A stretch of DNA of 64,000 bases, taken from Rhabdornis inornatus. Lineage: Eukaryota > Chordata > Aves > Passeriformes > Rhabdornithidae. The notes beneath the pieces are model-generated. The model had not been told where the DNA came from, made no database searches, and saw only the letters and a program-made list of their open reading frames with translations. Below are positions 15,201 to 28,200 of the stretch, in pieces (within the stretch, counting starts at the first letter, position 1; every line of letters starts with the position of its first letter). Where the stretch lies: the NCBI GenBank assembly GCA_013397075.1, contig VWZS01004498.1, forward strand, positions 124,001-188,000, written 5' to 3'. The position numbers were made by a program, and so were the translations under genes.

Positions 15201-18200
15201 AATCAGAGATCTGAGCGTCAGGCAAGAAGCCCTAAAGCTGCCCGTACTTCTTCCCAAATATTTTTAAAAATATTTCCCTGGCTGTGTAGAAAACCGTATA
15301 GACTAAGTTGCACAGCTCTTTCACCCTCCTCCTCACTATATGTGCCATGTAGTGCATTCATCCTGATCTCAGCATAGAAACATCTGGGTCAGATGAACGT
15401 GGTGGCTCGTGGAGGACCAGGCTGCAGCTGCCTCCTGCACATGGGGTTGCATGCTGCACCTGGCCCTGCTGCAGGGCATGGAGGGTCTCGGCAAGCTGGG
15501 AACAGCAGGGGCCTGTTCCTGGGCAGTTAAACAGCTCTGTGGCTCAGCCTTGCAGAGCTTTACTCTCATATTTCGAGCTTTGGGGCTTTATATGCAGAGA
15601 GTGCTTTGGCCTGAGCTGGGCTCCTCTGCTTCTGGAAAACCAGCAAGTTTTCTGAGAGCCAAAGTTCTGCCCCAGATGAGCCCTTCTGATGTATTAGGGT
15701 TTATAGCCTTCACTAGAGCACTGTTTAACTAGGAATGTGATTTAAAAGCAATTTAGTAAAATCCCACTGCAGACATTTTCATTTCAGCCTAATCCTGTCT
15801 TATAGTGCCTCATCTCAAATAGATTAGGAGTTGTTTTAAGCTAAATATAGTGGCTTGTAAATAATATATTTGAGCCTCCATGCAGTGGCTTGTGCCAGGT
15901 ATTTGAAATGGAATTAAAAAATAAACTGATACACGTTCCTAAATAAATAAACCCTAACACTTCTACTCTGCTACGAGAAGTGAACGTAGGCAACCAGGAT
16001 TGAAAGAACAGGAGAGTTGTTGGAGAGGGGGATTTCTGAATGGGTCCTTTCCAGCAGCTTGTGTTATGAAAATGAGGGAAAGAATTTTTCTTCCTCTAAC
16101 AAATTAAAAAGGAAATCTGCGAAAAGAGGAAAGGGAATGAAGAGTACAGACTAAACAAAATGAATTAAATATGCATTGGAATGAGAGAGAAGGAAACCAA
16201 AAGGAGAAAATAAGAAAAAATGGAACCAGATGGGGACAAATTCTGTGCTCAGGAAAAAAAGGCTACTCTTCTGCTGCACTTCAGAAGGAGGAGAGACTGT
16301 GTACATGTGTTTGTGTATGTATTATGTATGGAAGAAAAATTCATTTTTCTGTATGCTTCTTTAAATTGTTAGCTTTTTTCTTTCCCTTCAGCAGTGCTAA
16401 TATAGAAGTTTATTGGTTTGAGGGAGCTTCAAAGTTAGGTGAAAGCATCATTAAACAATCTTAAATTCTTCAAATAGATAGAATAAACCACTCAATGTCA
16501 ACTTAATCACTGGCTGGTTTTACTCCCCAGAAATTGCCTTATTGAACTTGTGTCCACCGTGCACTTGGGTCCATAGCACAGGGTTATTCTACTCTCTGCA
16601 AGGGGAAACATAGAGTTAAGATGTGCAACACCAGCTAATACAAACTGGAGCTGCATAGGCCAGCTTCAGACAGGTTATAGCAGAATCCCCTCGTGGGTTT
16701 CATTTCACCACGGAGTGTATGCAAAGGTTGCATGACTGTGAGGGACTGGGGTCTTGAGACTGATTGTAAATAGAAGTAAGTCTGTAAAATGCTGAATGGC
16801 TACTGTTCTTACATTTTATTTTAAAATACTGGGTTTTTAAAGATTTTATTTAGTTGGTTCTAATACAAAATACATCAAATGGTCAAGTGTATTTTGGGAC
16901 ATTATTTGCAGCACATCTGTCACATCTTCCAGGCTATTGCCTCTCCTTTTCACCTCCCACCTGCACATTTGTTGCAGCTTTTGCATGTGTTTTTTCTCTA
17001 GCCTCAACTACAGAAACCTCCTAATTACAAAGCTGGTTGTTGGACCATGTCTCTTATGAGGAGCAGCTATTGTAGTGGATAACTCTGTTCAGTCTTACCA
17101 TCACATCCATGGCTTTTTATGCTTTTCTGTTTTCCTTCCACCGTTTGTACTGGCTTTTACTATGTATGCTATGCTGAAGTTGGAAGAATTGTCTTAAATT
17201 TTTTTCAGAACAAACTGGATCCTTTGGCCTCAGGGAGTGATATGGAGAATCCAGCCAGTGTGTTTTCCTGTTCTGATTCCTCTTTAGAAGGAGGAGGCCT
17301 CTTCTTTACAGTACTCTGCCACATTCTCATGCAGGATTTCTATTTATGCAAGGAGATACATAATGGACATGTGCTCAGGTTCTGTGATCCCCAACAGTTC
17401 ACAATTTATAGTTCTTTTTTTCCCCTTTCTTTCTTGCAGGATTGTGCAACCTGGGAAATGTTATTGCAATTTGATTAACTTCAGAAAGTGTATTCTGGAC
17501 TGAGTTGACCAGACCTCCTATTCTATGCAAGCATCTCCTGCTGGTGACCAGGTACAGAGCCTGTGGGGTTTGCTGGGGGGGTGGGAGTGGGTGGCAGTCA
17601 TAGTGTGAGCAGCAGCATAGCAAGTGTCTTGCTCTGTGTCATTCCTGACCTGTAAGAGCTGGAAGCCACAGAGCCATCTCATGTCTTAGGCTGCAGTGGG
17701 ACAATACAGGAGTCATTCTTCTCCAGGGCAGGATTAATGGCAGTGCCAATTTACAGGCATGCTCTCATGTGCCACACCTTTCCTAATGTCAGATTTAGGT
17801 GCCTTAGGCCACGTCAGATTTTATGCCAAATCCATAAGCTTTTAACATGTGCAGTGAGTTATTTTCTGTTTGGTTTTTTTTTTTTTCCCCATTCCAGTAG
17901 TACAAGGCTAACAGTGAAGGGATTTAAGGCTTGGAAAGTAGGTTAGGAGACCTGAGGTATGATATGACCAGGCACAATGAATCTGTAGTTGTCCTGACTT
18001 AAAGGAGATGACATTACACTTGAAAACTGCACAATGAAGCCTGCAGTGTTTACAGTTTGGTGCTAATGAACAGGTATAGTATGAAAAGGTTCACTGAAAC
18101 ACATGGTTAGTAAGAAAGAGCAGTGAGTTTACTTTTTTTTTAAATTTAATTATTTTTGAATTTAATTTTTGGTTTAATTTTTTTCTTGTTGCAGCAGAGG

Positions 18201-18924
18201 CTCCATCAGAAAGCATGTGCTGTAGATAGGCTGCAGTGTACTGATCTAGAGCTGGTGCAGTCCAGCAGATCAAGTATTTCCTATCTCAGATGCTCTGTGT
18301 TGTGAACTCCAACTGTGGCTTCCTTATGGTTAGTGGCCCATGTAGAAACTGATGCTGGGAGGGTCCCAGAGTTGTTTGGGATTTTGGTTCTCTGTAGACG
18401 TGAGCACCAAACCATTCAGGGTTTCTTCTAGATTAAGTCTATAGCTGGTCCATGTGGGTTGATGCTTTGATGTAGTTTCAGCAGTGCACTTGCTTTGGAA
18501 ACCACAGTCTGGAGAAATCTGTGTGCTAGGCTTGGGAGATGTGAGAGGAAAGAGCTGGCCCCAGAAACAGACAAATGTCCCACTTTATTCGTGGATCCAC
18601 AACCTTATCAGGCATGATGGACTGCTGCTGCATGAGGGTTGGTGCAAAGACTATTCGTTGGAGGGTTATTCCATACGACCAAAAAAGATGGTACTACTCT
18701 GTGGTCAGTAGTCAAACACACCTGTTTGGGTAGGAAGGGATGGCCTGTTTGAAGAAGGGAGACATGCAGATCAGGAAAATATGAGTATTTTTAAACTGAC
18801 ATTCATAAACTTACAATGCAATACTGAGGTAAAAACGGTGCATTGTGTCACTCCCACCCATTTCACATGATACAGGATTATGGAGGGTCCCAGGAACAGC
18901 AGTAATGATGACAGCACAAATACC

Positions 18925-19290
18925 ACCTGTGAGGAAAGGCTGGAGGAAATATGGTTGCTTAGCCTGAAGAGGAGAAGTTCAAAGAGATATGTAACCAGTT
19001 TTCAAATAACCATGAAGAGGAAAGGAATAAATTCTTTTATGCATCACTTGTAAATAGTATGAAAAATAGTAAATGAAATCACAGTAAACGGAGGTCTAAA
19101 TAAAGTACTGGGAAAAGTTTCATTAGCTGTTAGGATAGCAAGATAGATGTCAGGGAAATTGCAGATTTTCCATCAGTGGAGATTTTTAGAGAAAAAAGAG
19201 ATGAATACTGCCAGGAATGATATAATCCATGGTGACTCAGGGGAAGGAAGGGTAGATGCCCTCTTCCAGCCCTGCTGTCTGTTATTCTGT
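18925..19290 (+). repeat. Decayed CR1/L3-type LINE fragment
   Basis: The start reads 'gtgaggaaaggctggaggaaatatggttgcttagcctgaagaggagaag' in pieces, matching the CR1 phrase 'gaggaaaggctgagggagctggg.ttgttcagcctggagaagagaag'. The later part, with 'cagtggagatttttagagaaaaaagagatgaatactgccaggaatgatataatcc' and 'gatgccctcttccagccctg', follows the end of the CR1/L3 group ('ggagatcttcaaaaacag...', 'gaatggtttag', 'ggtcccttccagccct'). Both parts lie in the same order and orientation about 200 bases apart, which supports one old insertion. The reverse transcriptase region is absent. Subfamily cannot be named by eye. Confidence 0.55.
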
Positions 19291-22200
19291 ATTTCAGTCT
19301 CCTTGTTGACAGTGACTTTGAATTTTTCTGGTTATTGATGAGAGCTGAATAGTTATTTTAAAGGCAATAAATATTTACATATAGAGTATATGTCATACTC
19401 CACTTTTCAGGGAGGGAGCAGAAAGTGCTGTTTGAGTCTCCTGAGGAGATTGTTCTCTTGGTAGTAAACAGATAAAATTAGTGTATTATACTCTGCACTG
19501 TGGGAAAGTATTATTAGCAGCTGGCAGGGTAAGGACCAGGTCTGCTTCTGGTGTAATGGGAGGGAATTGAAAAGGCAGGCCCTGCTGCTTTCTCAGGTGA
19601 ACAGTTGTGAGAATCCAGAAAACTGCTCATTTGTATCACAGATCTCAGAAGTCTGGTACTAAGGACAAACTTCGAATTCATGCTGGCTGGACAAAGCAGT
19701 TTGGTGTGAGTTGAGCAGCATTCCGTAATAGCAGATTTGGATGGATCAGGGCTCACCTGAAGAAGCGTTTGGCTGCAGAGTTGAGGCTTTGTTCACACAG
19801 CAGCCCTGGTGCTGATGTATTCTCTCTGTGCAGAAGCAGGGCTTTTTCTCTGTGTGGTGGTACCAGTCTGGACTGGCGTTCCCTGTGACCCAGACTCCTG
19901 TGAGCCTGCCTGCTCACAAGGGCCTTGGCAGATGTGGAAGAAAACAATGATCCCTGCACCATCATTTTTTTGAGTACTGCCAGTCATCAGGCCTGCAGTT
20001 TAAAAGAGAAAGTAGGCTTCATGAGAGTAGTAATGTCTTATGACCTGATAAAACCAATACAAAGCTTTCTTTCAGCTGTAAGTTTGATCCAGAGACTACA
20101 GCTCTCTGAGTTTAGAAAAAATTTGCTTTTCATCTGGAAGCTTGTGGTCTCAGATTTGATGTGGCTCTTAACTCTCCATCTAATTACAAATTCTGGTTTT
20201 GAAAGCAAAGATGTTAGGAGTTAAAGGTCAGTCTGCTATATATTAAATTTAGCCTTCAAATTTACTTAAAATAAAGTTTGGTTTTACCCCTGCAAGCTAA
20301 CCAAATCGTTCAGCCAGTTTGATCAGGGTTTTGGCCGTATTTACAGGATTCAGCAGATGTGATGCTAACTTTAGGGTTCAACAACTGTGACGGCCACTCT
20401 CATTATAAATAATTTAAGGGGAAATGGGTTGCTGCCCTCTGATACCTGCTGTTTCAGGGCACCTGCACTGAGCACTACAGCCTGCAGGGACCAGACTGTT
20501 TTCTCTACTGAACTGCTGGTACACTGGCAATAGCAAGGACAAATTACAGCAGTTCTCTGGAGTAAGTGGATTTATTGAATGTTCTAAAGAGGAAATGCAA
20601 GTGCTGAATGATAGTATGTGGCTGCTTTTGGTTTTTTGGGTATGTTTTCGTGGTAGTGGTATGTCATACATACTTTTTTTTTTTAGCTTGAGCTACACTA
20701 AATTACTACTTTCATGCAATAAACCTGCATTTGGAATACCAGCAGGAGCTCAGCTAGACCTGCTATCTTGAATGGAGGCCAGTAACCTCCAAACCCAGCT
20801 GTTCCCTGGGTCCCAGTGAGTTCCTGTGCCACCTGTGTGGCAGGCTGCCTCAGAGCTGCCAGCTAACAGGGAGGTGCCATGCTGGCTGGGCACCACTTCC
20901 AAAGCACTAGCAAGAGCCAGGAGCCACTGCTGACCCTGGAGCAGCTGGATGAGGCACCTTGACCCTCCTCAGGCAATTGCTTGTGGCTTCTACTGAGTTC
21001 AGGCAAGATGTGGATTTGTCCCTCTTGGCATATTCACCTTCCTGGCACATCTGACCTATGCAAGTCAGTAGATGTGGCCTCACAGGGGCTGTCACTACAG
21101 TGGCCTGAGCCCCCTGGTAAACCCATGCCCTCCAGGGCAGGCACCCACATGGCACACTGCCTTTGGCTACACTTGCTGCATGGAAACAGTCCCTTATTGA
21201 AGGCCATAGAAAACAGTTAGAGATATAAATACTTAAATTAAAATGCAGATAAATGAATTGAACATCTTGATTTTTACTCCATGACTTAGGAAGCACTCTT
21301 TTAACATATGCTTCATAAGTATTAAGTGCAGGGGTGCTGTATGTTTCCAGCCCAGGTAGCTGCAGCAGGCAATGCAGCTGTGCTGTTTTTCCTCTCAGGA
21401 AGGCCCTCCAGGACATGCCTCCTTCTTTGTGTAGCGGGAGATCGACTAGTTTGTGTCCTGAGCTGTGAAAGACTTTGCCCTGACTATTTTTTTGGCAGAA
21501 TCCATTAATAATCATTCTTTCCAGCTTCTCCTCTTTGCTTACTAGATAAGTACTTGCCATGTGCAGCTGTAAAAAGTTGTTTCCAAAGAGAAATAAACCG
21601 GAGCAAAAACTTCTGTAACTGGAGATGGGGAGGAAAGCAGAAGGGTGTTTTCAATTTGTTGTCCTTGGATGCTTTTTGTTTGCTTTGTGCCAGGCTTTAA
21701 ACTAGAGCCCTTTACGGGACTGTGCCCTCTTGCTTGTCTGCACCTGTGTGCTCCCACTCCTAGCTGGAGCAGCACCAATTTGCCTGTGTCCCTCACAGGA
21801 CCAGGGGATAATCAGGGCAGTCAGCATCAGTCAGAGAGCCCTGTGCTACATCAGCAGTGCCATGTCAGTACACTTATTATACACTTATTTCTATCTTAAA
21901 ATAGAAATCTCTTCAAGTCTTAAACTTTGACAAAACATAAAAATAATTTCCCCTCTCTTCCTTTTTTTTTTTTTAACCCAAACCTCAGATTGTTAAACAC
22001 AAACAAATTTTAGTGCCTCTCCAGGTAGATCAGGGAATTTAAATTCCTGCACTGTCTTTCATATAACATTAGAACTGCTTTGAGTTTGGAGGAACCACAG
22101 ACTGATGAAAAACAGAACTGGTACCTTGCCATCTATTAGATAATTGCCAAAACAAGTAGAGAAGCCTATTTCATAAATGAAATTTTCAGAAGCTGTCTTT

Positions 22201-25200
22201 ACTTATGGGGCTTCCAACTGAACGATGAAACCTTGATTAGTCATAGACAACTGCGTGCCCTTACTGTAGGTGTTTAAATTGACATCACTTGCTGCAGATG
22301 TGTGCTGTGTACTCAGATGCATATGTGCAAATGTCATGGTCTCAATATCATTGAGTATTCAGCTAAAGGCCTGGGTGTATAATCTGAAACCTCCAATTCA
22401 ATGTTATCTCACCTATATTTCATAAATGTATATGCTACATAAATATCAAGTCCTGCTGCAAAAGCAGATGAAAGGATTTATGTAAAAATGGCTTTAAAAA
22501 GCTGTTGTGAGTAAAATTTTTATTGTAGCTCTGTTCTAGTAAATGAAACAAAGTGTAATTGTGGTTGGTCAATACTTTGATCTCAGCTTGGCTTGTAATG
22601 ATATAAGTATGAAGACTATTAGTATTGCCTGGATTTTGTTCTTTGCATTTTGGCAGCTTATTTATGAAATAATTGAAACATCTCTTAGCTGTACCTTTCT
22701 TTTCCAAGTGACTTTTGACATTTTTTTCATGCCAAAAAGCAGCATTGGAAATACTTAACAGAAAAATTCATCCTTGTATTACTCAGGATGTTTTCCAGAT
22801 TGGACCAAATGGAAATTGCCGGTGATAGGAACAGCACATGAGTATTGCTGGTGATGGCACACATGCAAACTCAGATGCTGAAGGCTAAGGTCTTTCCTTT
22901 AACTTATGGAGAGGTTTGACTGCTTTGCAAAGAGACAAACTAAATCCAAACAGAGGAGGAAGAATTTCAGGTTTGTCATTCCACAGCTTCAGCTGCGGAT
23001 GGGAATCTGAACGAGCAGCTGCCAGGGCATCAGACTCCTTGCCTGGGGATATCTCTAAACACCAGTCCACAGGTTCCAAAAGCCTCTGGGTTGGGGATGA
23101 CCTTCTGCAGGGCACTCAGCGGGCCATTAATTTGCTTTGGAGCTGGCCTTCCCAAGGAGTGAGTCTAGAGCAGGAGATGCTCTGTAGGGTTTCTGTACAT
23201 ATTTCCGTTAGGCAGCAGTTCCTTTTGTCCAGTAACTGGTGTTGGAGGAGGGAAGTGCTGGTCAGCTCAGATATGTATGATGGATTCAGCAGTTCAGTAC
23301 TCAAGAGGAAAAGATGAATCGTTATTGTCCCTGCTGGTAGTCTGGTTTAGCCCTAGAACTTCAACTGACGGCCCTCATCATTTATCATACAGATTCTCAT
23401 TCAGATTTTGGATCATACCTTCCTCTAAGTCTAAGAAGACTTACTAGGTCTGCAATGAAACCAGATCAGTTCCTATCAGCTAAGGACAGGTGGTACTTTT
23501 TCTTTTTTTAATGAAAAAATTACTCTTTAATTTTAAGCTTTTCTTGTTATAGTTCCAGCACGATTAGTATCAGTATAAAATCTATGTTTTTTTAAAAGAG
23601 AGAAAATGATGATCAGATTTAGTAGATTTCTATATATCATGCAAAGAACCAAACAATGAAGAGATAATGGCAACCTTCAGTCTGCTTTACTTAATGGTTC
23701 CTTAGTGGTTATCTGGTCTGTTAGTTTTGTACAACCTATCTAAAGGTAGTTTTTGAGTTTTCTTACTGAACATTTTTAATAGCAGTAATGCATTGCTTCC
23801 TCTGCCTATATCTCTGAAGTTGCAGGAGAAGTTTACTGCTGGATTCCAACCAGGCAGGTAGTTGGGTGGTGCAGGAATATAACATTTTGGCTTTGTTTTT
23901 AATATGGATTAGAACAAGGCATCGTTTGCCAGTACTGCCAGGATATTAGGTGATCCTGTAATTTCACATGTGCAATAATGTGTTTTCAGTAATATTACTG
24001 CCTTTCTTTGTTGTTTTTAAATTGATCCTTTTCAAACAAAAAAGTGTATGGTAAGATATTTAAGATTAGTTTTAATCTCTTACCCTTGATTTACCTTCTG
24101 GTTGGGTTTTTTTTATTGCTTTGGATGCAATTTCTAAAGTTTTGGACACCATTTAGAACAGATCATGAACTTTTGGCCACAGTACCTTGAGTAGTTTGGG
24201 ATGAGCTAAGATTGGCTCCAACGTGAAGAAGGGGCGATTGAAGTCCCAGAGTTTGGGGAGGGATTGTTTGCTCAAGAAAACCCTCTCTCTGCTTCAGATT
24301 ACTTTTTGTCTCCTCTTTTCCCTGCCCTTTATTTCCATCCTGATTTTAAAGTCTCTTCCACAGATTTGTTTTTATATTGCCCAGAACCTTTAAAAATAAT
24401 TACTGAAACCATAGCAGCCCATCTGAAAGCTTTCCGAGACACAGTATGAACTACAGAGCTGGCCAAACCTCAGAGGGCAGAGGCTCTTTTCCAAGCAAGG
24501 AAGAATGGATACTGAGAGTTTCTTTGGATGTTTGTGCAAATGTGTGCTTTGTCGTCCAGCTTCTGCATGTGTGGATGCCCAGCATACGTTGTGCAGCTTT
24601 GTGTATATCAGCACTTTGGGGGCTTGAAAGTTTTATATTAATTTATTATTCCAGGCTATCATGTAAAATTTGTAAGAGAAGGTGTAATTTTGTAGCTGTT
24701 CTCCGAGGATAAAATCCCTACCTTGGTAAATACTAAAAGTATGCAAAGTAATGGTACATTTTGTGTATGTTCATTTATAACTCAGTAAACAGAAAATTTT
24801 CAATTGCTTATTGCAAACTTGTACTAATTCCTCAGGCAATGTGAATTGTAAAAAAGTAACGGGTTTTGTAGCAGCCCAGCAGAGTCTACAAAGGACAAAA
24901 CTTTTCCTGGCCACCTCACCGAAATAAGCCTTTAAATGGCAGATCAAATGCTGTTTTACAGCTTTTTGACGTGGAGGTCAGAGAAGGTTTGTGAACACAG
25001 GGGATACAAGTCATATGCAGAACGAGTTCTCATTTAGTACCTAGTCAGTTAATAAGATGTGATGTGAGTTTCTGTTCAGTTTGTGGTTTGTGAGCAGGGC
25101 ACAGAGGGTAAGTTATGGGGAGTTTTTCAATGGGTTATGGTCTTTGGAGACAGATGATAGCGTATCTTGCTGGTTGCTCTCCCCAAGTTCATGGAGCAAG

Positions 25201-28200
25201 GTACCAGCAGTGCTGGACACAAGGCATGGCATCTCTGTGCGAACTGTGGCTGTGGTCCTTGCTCCACCAGCCTTCCTGATCCAAAGGATGGTGTTGTGGG
25301 AGTCAGTGCCAGCCTTGCTTGCTGACTGTGACACTTTTCAGTTTCATTGCTTACGTGCAAATATGATTTTGCCTTACAAATGACCTGGTTTAATGACTAA
25401 GCCCGGGCTACAGTGAAATTCCCTCCACAGGAGAAGACATCAAGGGACTTCATGGGATGCACTCTTCTTAACCTCTGAGTCTGATCTCAAAAAGTTCAAA
25501 TGCTTCAGCAAAGTCAGAAGGTACAATGAGTCTCGTCCAGTCTCCTTTGAAAACTGGCCTGAGCCTTTCCATGAACTCTAATGAGAATAAATTCAGGCTC
25601 TCCATCTCTACCCAATCTAGTGGAGGTTTCTCACTGCTTTGCAGCATCAAATCATTCAAAATTAACTTTAAGAAAGGAAAATTAGATTGTTTTGTTTTGT
25701 TTTTAATTAAAATGTCTACCCGGCCTGGTTGCCTGTTTCTCACAAAACTGGTTTATGGGTCTTGCTGCGCTGAACCGAGGCTTTTATTGGCAGTAACCTG
25801 GCTCTGAGGTGGTGGTTTTTCTGCACTGTCTATGGTGGGGCAGGCTCCCTTACATTATGCAGATCTGGGGCTGGCTTTTGTTTTGCTTTTCGCACACTCC
25901 AGGCAGATCAGTCTTTGATTGCTCCTCTAATGACAGGTATTCAAGTTACTCTAATTTATGTCAACACCTGGGCTGTTAAAACTCTAATGCACTCTTGCTT
26001 GTGCAGTTGGTCTTTCCCTGATGACTGCCCAGGCCACTTAGCTTTTTGTTTGGGCTTTTGATGTGAAATCTGAGCTGATCTCTGTGCACTGTAGTTTTTC
26101 GACATTCTTATAGGAATATTGTAATAATTTTAAGAGGCAGGGATTGGAAAACAGTTCTTTAAATTCATTCCACATGTCTTGCCCTTATATGCCTCAGATT
26201 TCCCCTTTAGAGGTGGTTACTATTTTAATATCATTTTATAGATGCTGCCTTTTGTGGACCAGCCACAATTCACTGCATGTTTAGTAAGACTTAGTTGATT
26301 GTGGTAAAGAAAATGGCTTATTTTAAAAAAGGCCTAGATGAATGCTGAAGCCAATTGAATTCTAAACCTATCTGACATTGTGGGGGATCCTTGATCCTTT
26401 TTTATAAGTATCCATAATTATTAAATGTTTTCGACTGCAGCTTTGTGTCATCCTGTTGGTAAGAGAAAGATGGATGAAGGCACCATCAGCAATGGTGTTG
26501 TGCAGGTCACATCATTATTAATTTAGTGCCCTGGGATGGAGAGGATGTGGTGTGGGGTGTCCCATAGCTCCCACGATGTAATCTGCGACTCCAAACTGGC
26601 TCTTTGCATCCCAGTCTCAGGACTTGCAGAGTGAAGCCCCTCTGCTTATAACTACTGCTCTGAAGTAGACTGCAGCTTGCCAGTCAGCAGCTGTGGGCAG
26701 AAGTCCACCAGCAAAATCCCAGAGCTCACTCTCCATATTTGATTGCTTTCTTGACTTTTTTCTGTGTGTTCTGAAAGTTGCAACAGCTCAAATGTTGAAA
26801 AAACCCCTCCATTGTGACTAATCGATGGTACTTTTGGCCTGTTATGCTACCAAAAATTAGATAGAAGGAAAAAAATGCTGCAGGTTTCTGTCAATTTGAT
26901 TCAAATAGCAGAATTGCTGTCATGTTACACAAAGCGAGTAAGTGGTCAGAGCCATAACGATCTAGAAACGAAAGTGGAGCAGTAGGTGGAAAGGCAAAAT
27001 GGATAAGCTCATGTAAACAAAAGCTGTTTTCCCATGGTAACGAGCTGGGGATTCCCAGGCCAGGCTGTGCCTTTCTGCTTCTGGGTCACCAGGTGTGACC
27101 TGTGGGACACATCTCTTCCTGCTCCTCACTGTTTGCTGACTGCCCCTGCCAGGCCTTGAGTGACCCTGTCTGGTCAGAGATGAGTGGTGCCATGTTGTGA
27201 GGATAAGATGGTGGGAAAAGTCCTGTTCTTAAATGCAATTATTCTTGTTCTGATTTAGGACTGAATAATCTGGAGGCAATACTCAGAAATCCCTAATTTC
27301 TGAACTAGCCTGTTCACCCTACCAACAGCTCCTCGAGCTTAAGACAGTTTTGGGGAGACAGCTGTGCAGTGTTGACCAGCCACATGACATTGAGTGATCA
27401 CGACTACAGTGATGAGACACTGGAAAAAGCAGCCCCATTGCAGAGAAGCTCCTGGGCTGTGTGTTAGGAACACTGTTTTGTGATCACCAAATGTTCACAA
27501 GGAGGAACAAATGAGGGAATAAGCTGGAGAGGGGCATCAGGTCTTTCTTGCCGCAAGAAAATATTTTGTCCTTGTGTGGAGAGGTTGTCCCTGTGGCCTC
27601 TCCAGAGCACTGGGAATCAAGTGTCCCTTTCAAGGTCACCTCCTTGGCTGTGCTGGGGCAGTGTGCCTGGATAACAGCCTCATGTGTTGGTTCCAGCACT
27701 CACCTTGACTGAAGGCTGTGGTGGGTGGTAGACGGTGGAGTGTTGCAGGCAGCTCTACTCTGGACAGCTGAAGGAGAGTTCACAAACAGCTCATCCTTAG
27801 CCATCACTTCTGACTGGGAAAGAGAGTGAAACCTTTTTCCCTAGGGCTTTCTGCAGAGTGGTTGGGGGAAGAGCTCTTCATATTTTGGTATGGGAGTACC
27901 AGTGGGGTTGGGGATGGAGCTGTCAGAGGTTGCAGTGTCTGAATATGTGTCTGGGGACTGGGATACAGCCCAGTAATTAGATTTTTCTGCTGGATTTGGC
28001 CCTGGCCTCCTGTTGGGGAATGACACACATGTGCCTGTTTTAGAACACTGTGTAGACTCCCTCCTGAGGTGCCTGGTGTAGCACAGGCTTTGCTCCAGGT
28101 GTCCTTTGCAGGGCTGAGTTCCTGTTCCTCAGGACCAGGTTGCTATGATGGGGAATGTGACCTGACCCTTGTTGTCTGAGCAGACAGGAATATTTTTGTA

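Noticed and set aside
20907..21560. 217-codon minus-strand open frame, the longest without Ns
   Set aside because: No domain, motif or splice context was recognised, and composition looks like chance translation. One frame of this size in 64 kb is not strong evidence alone.
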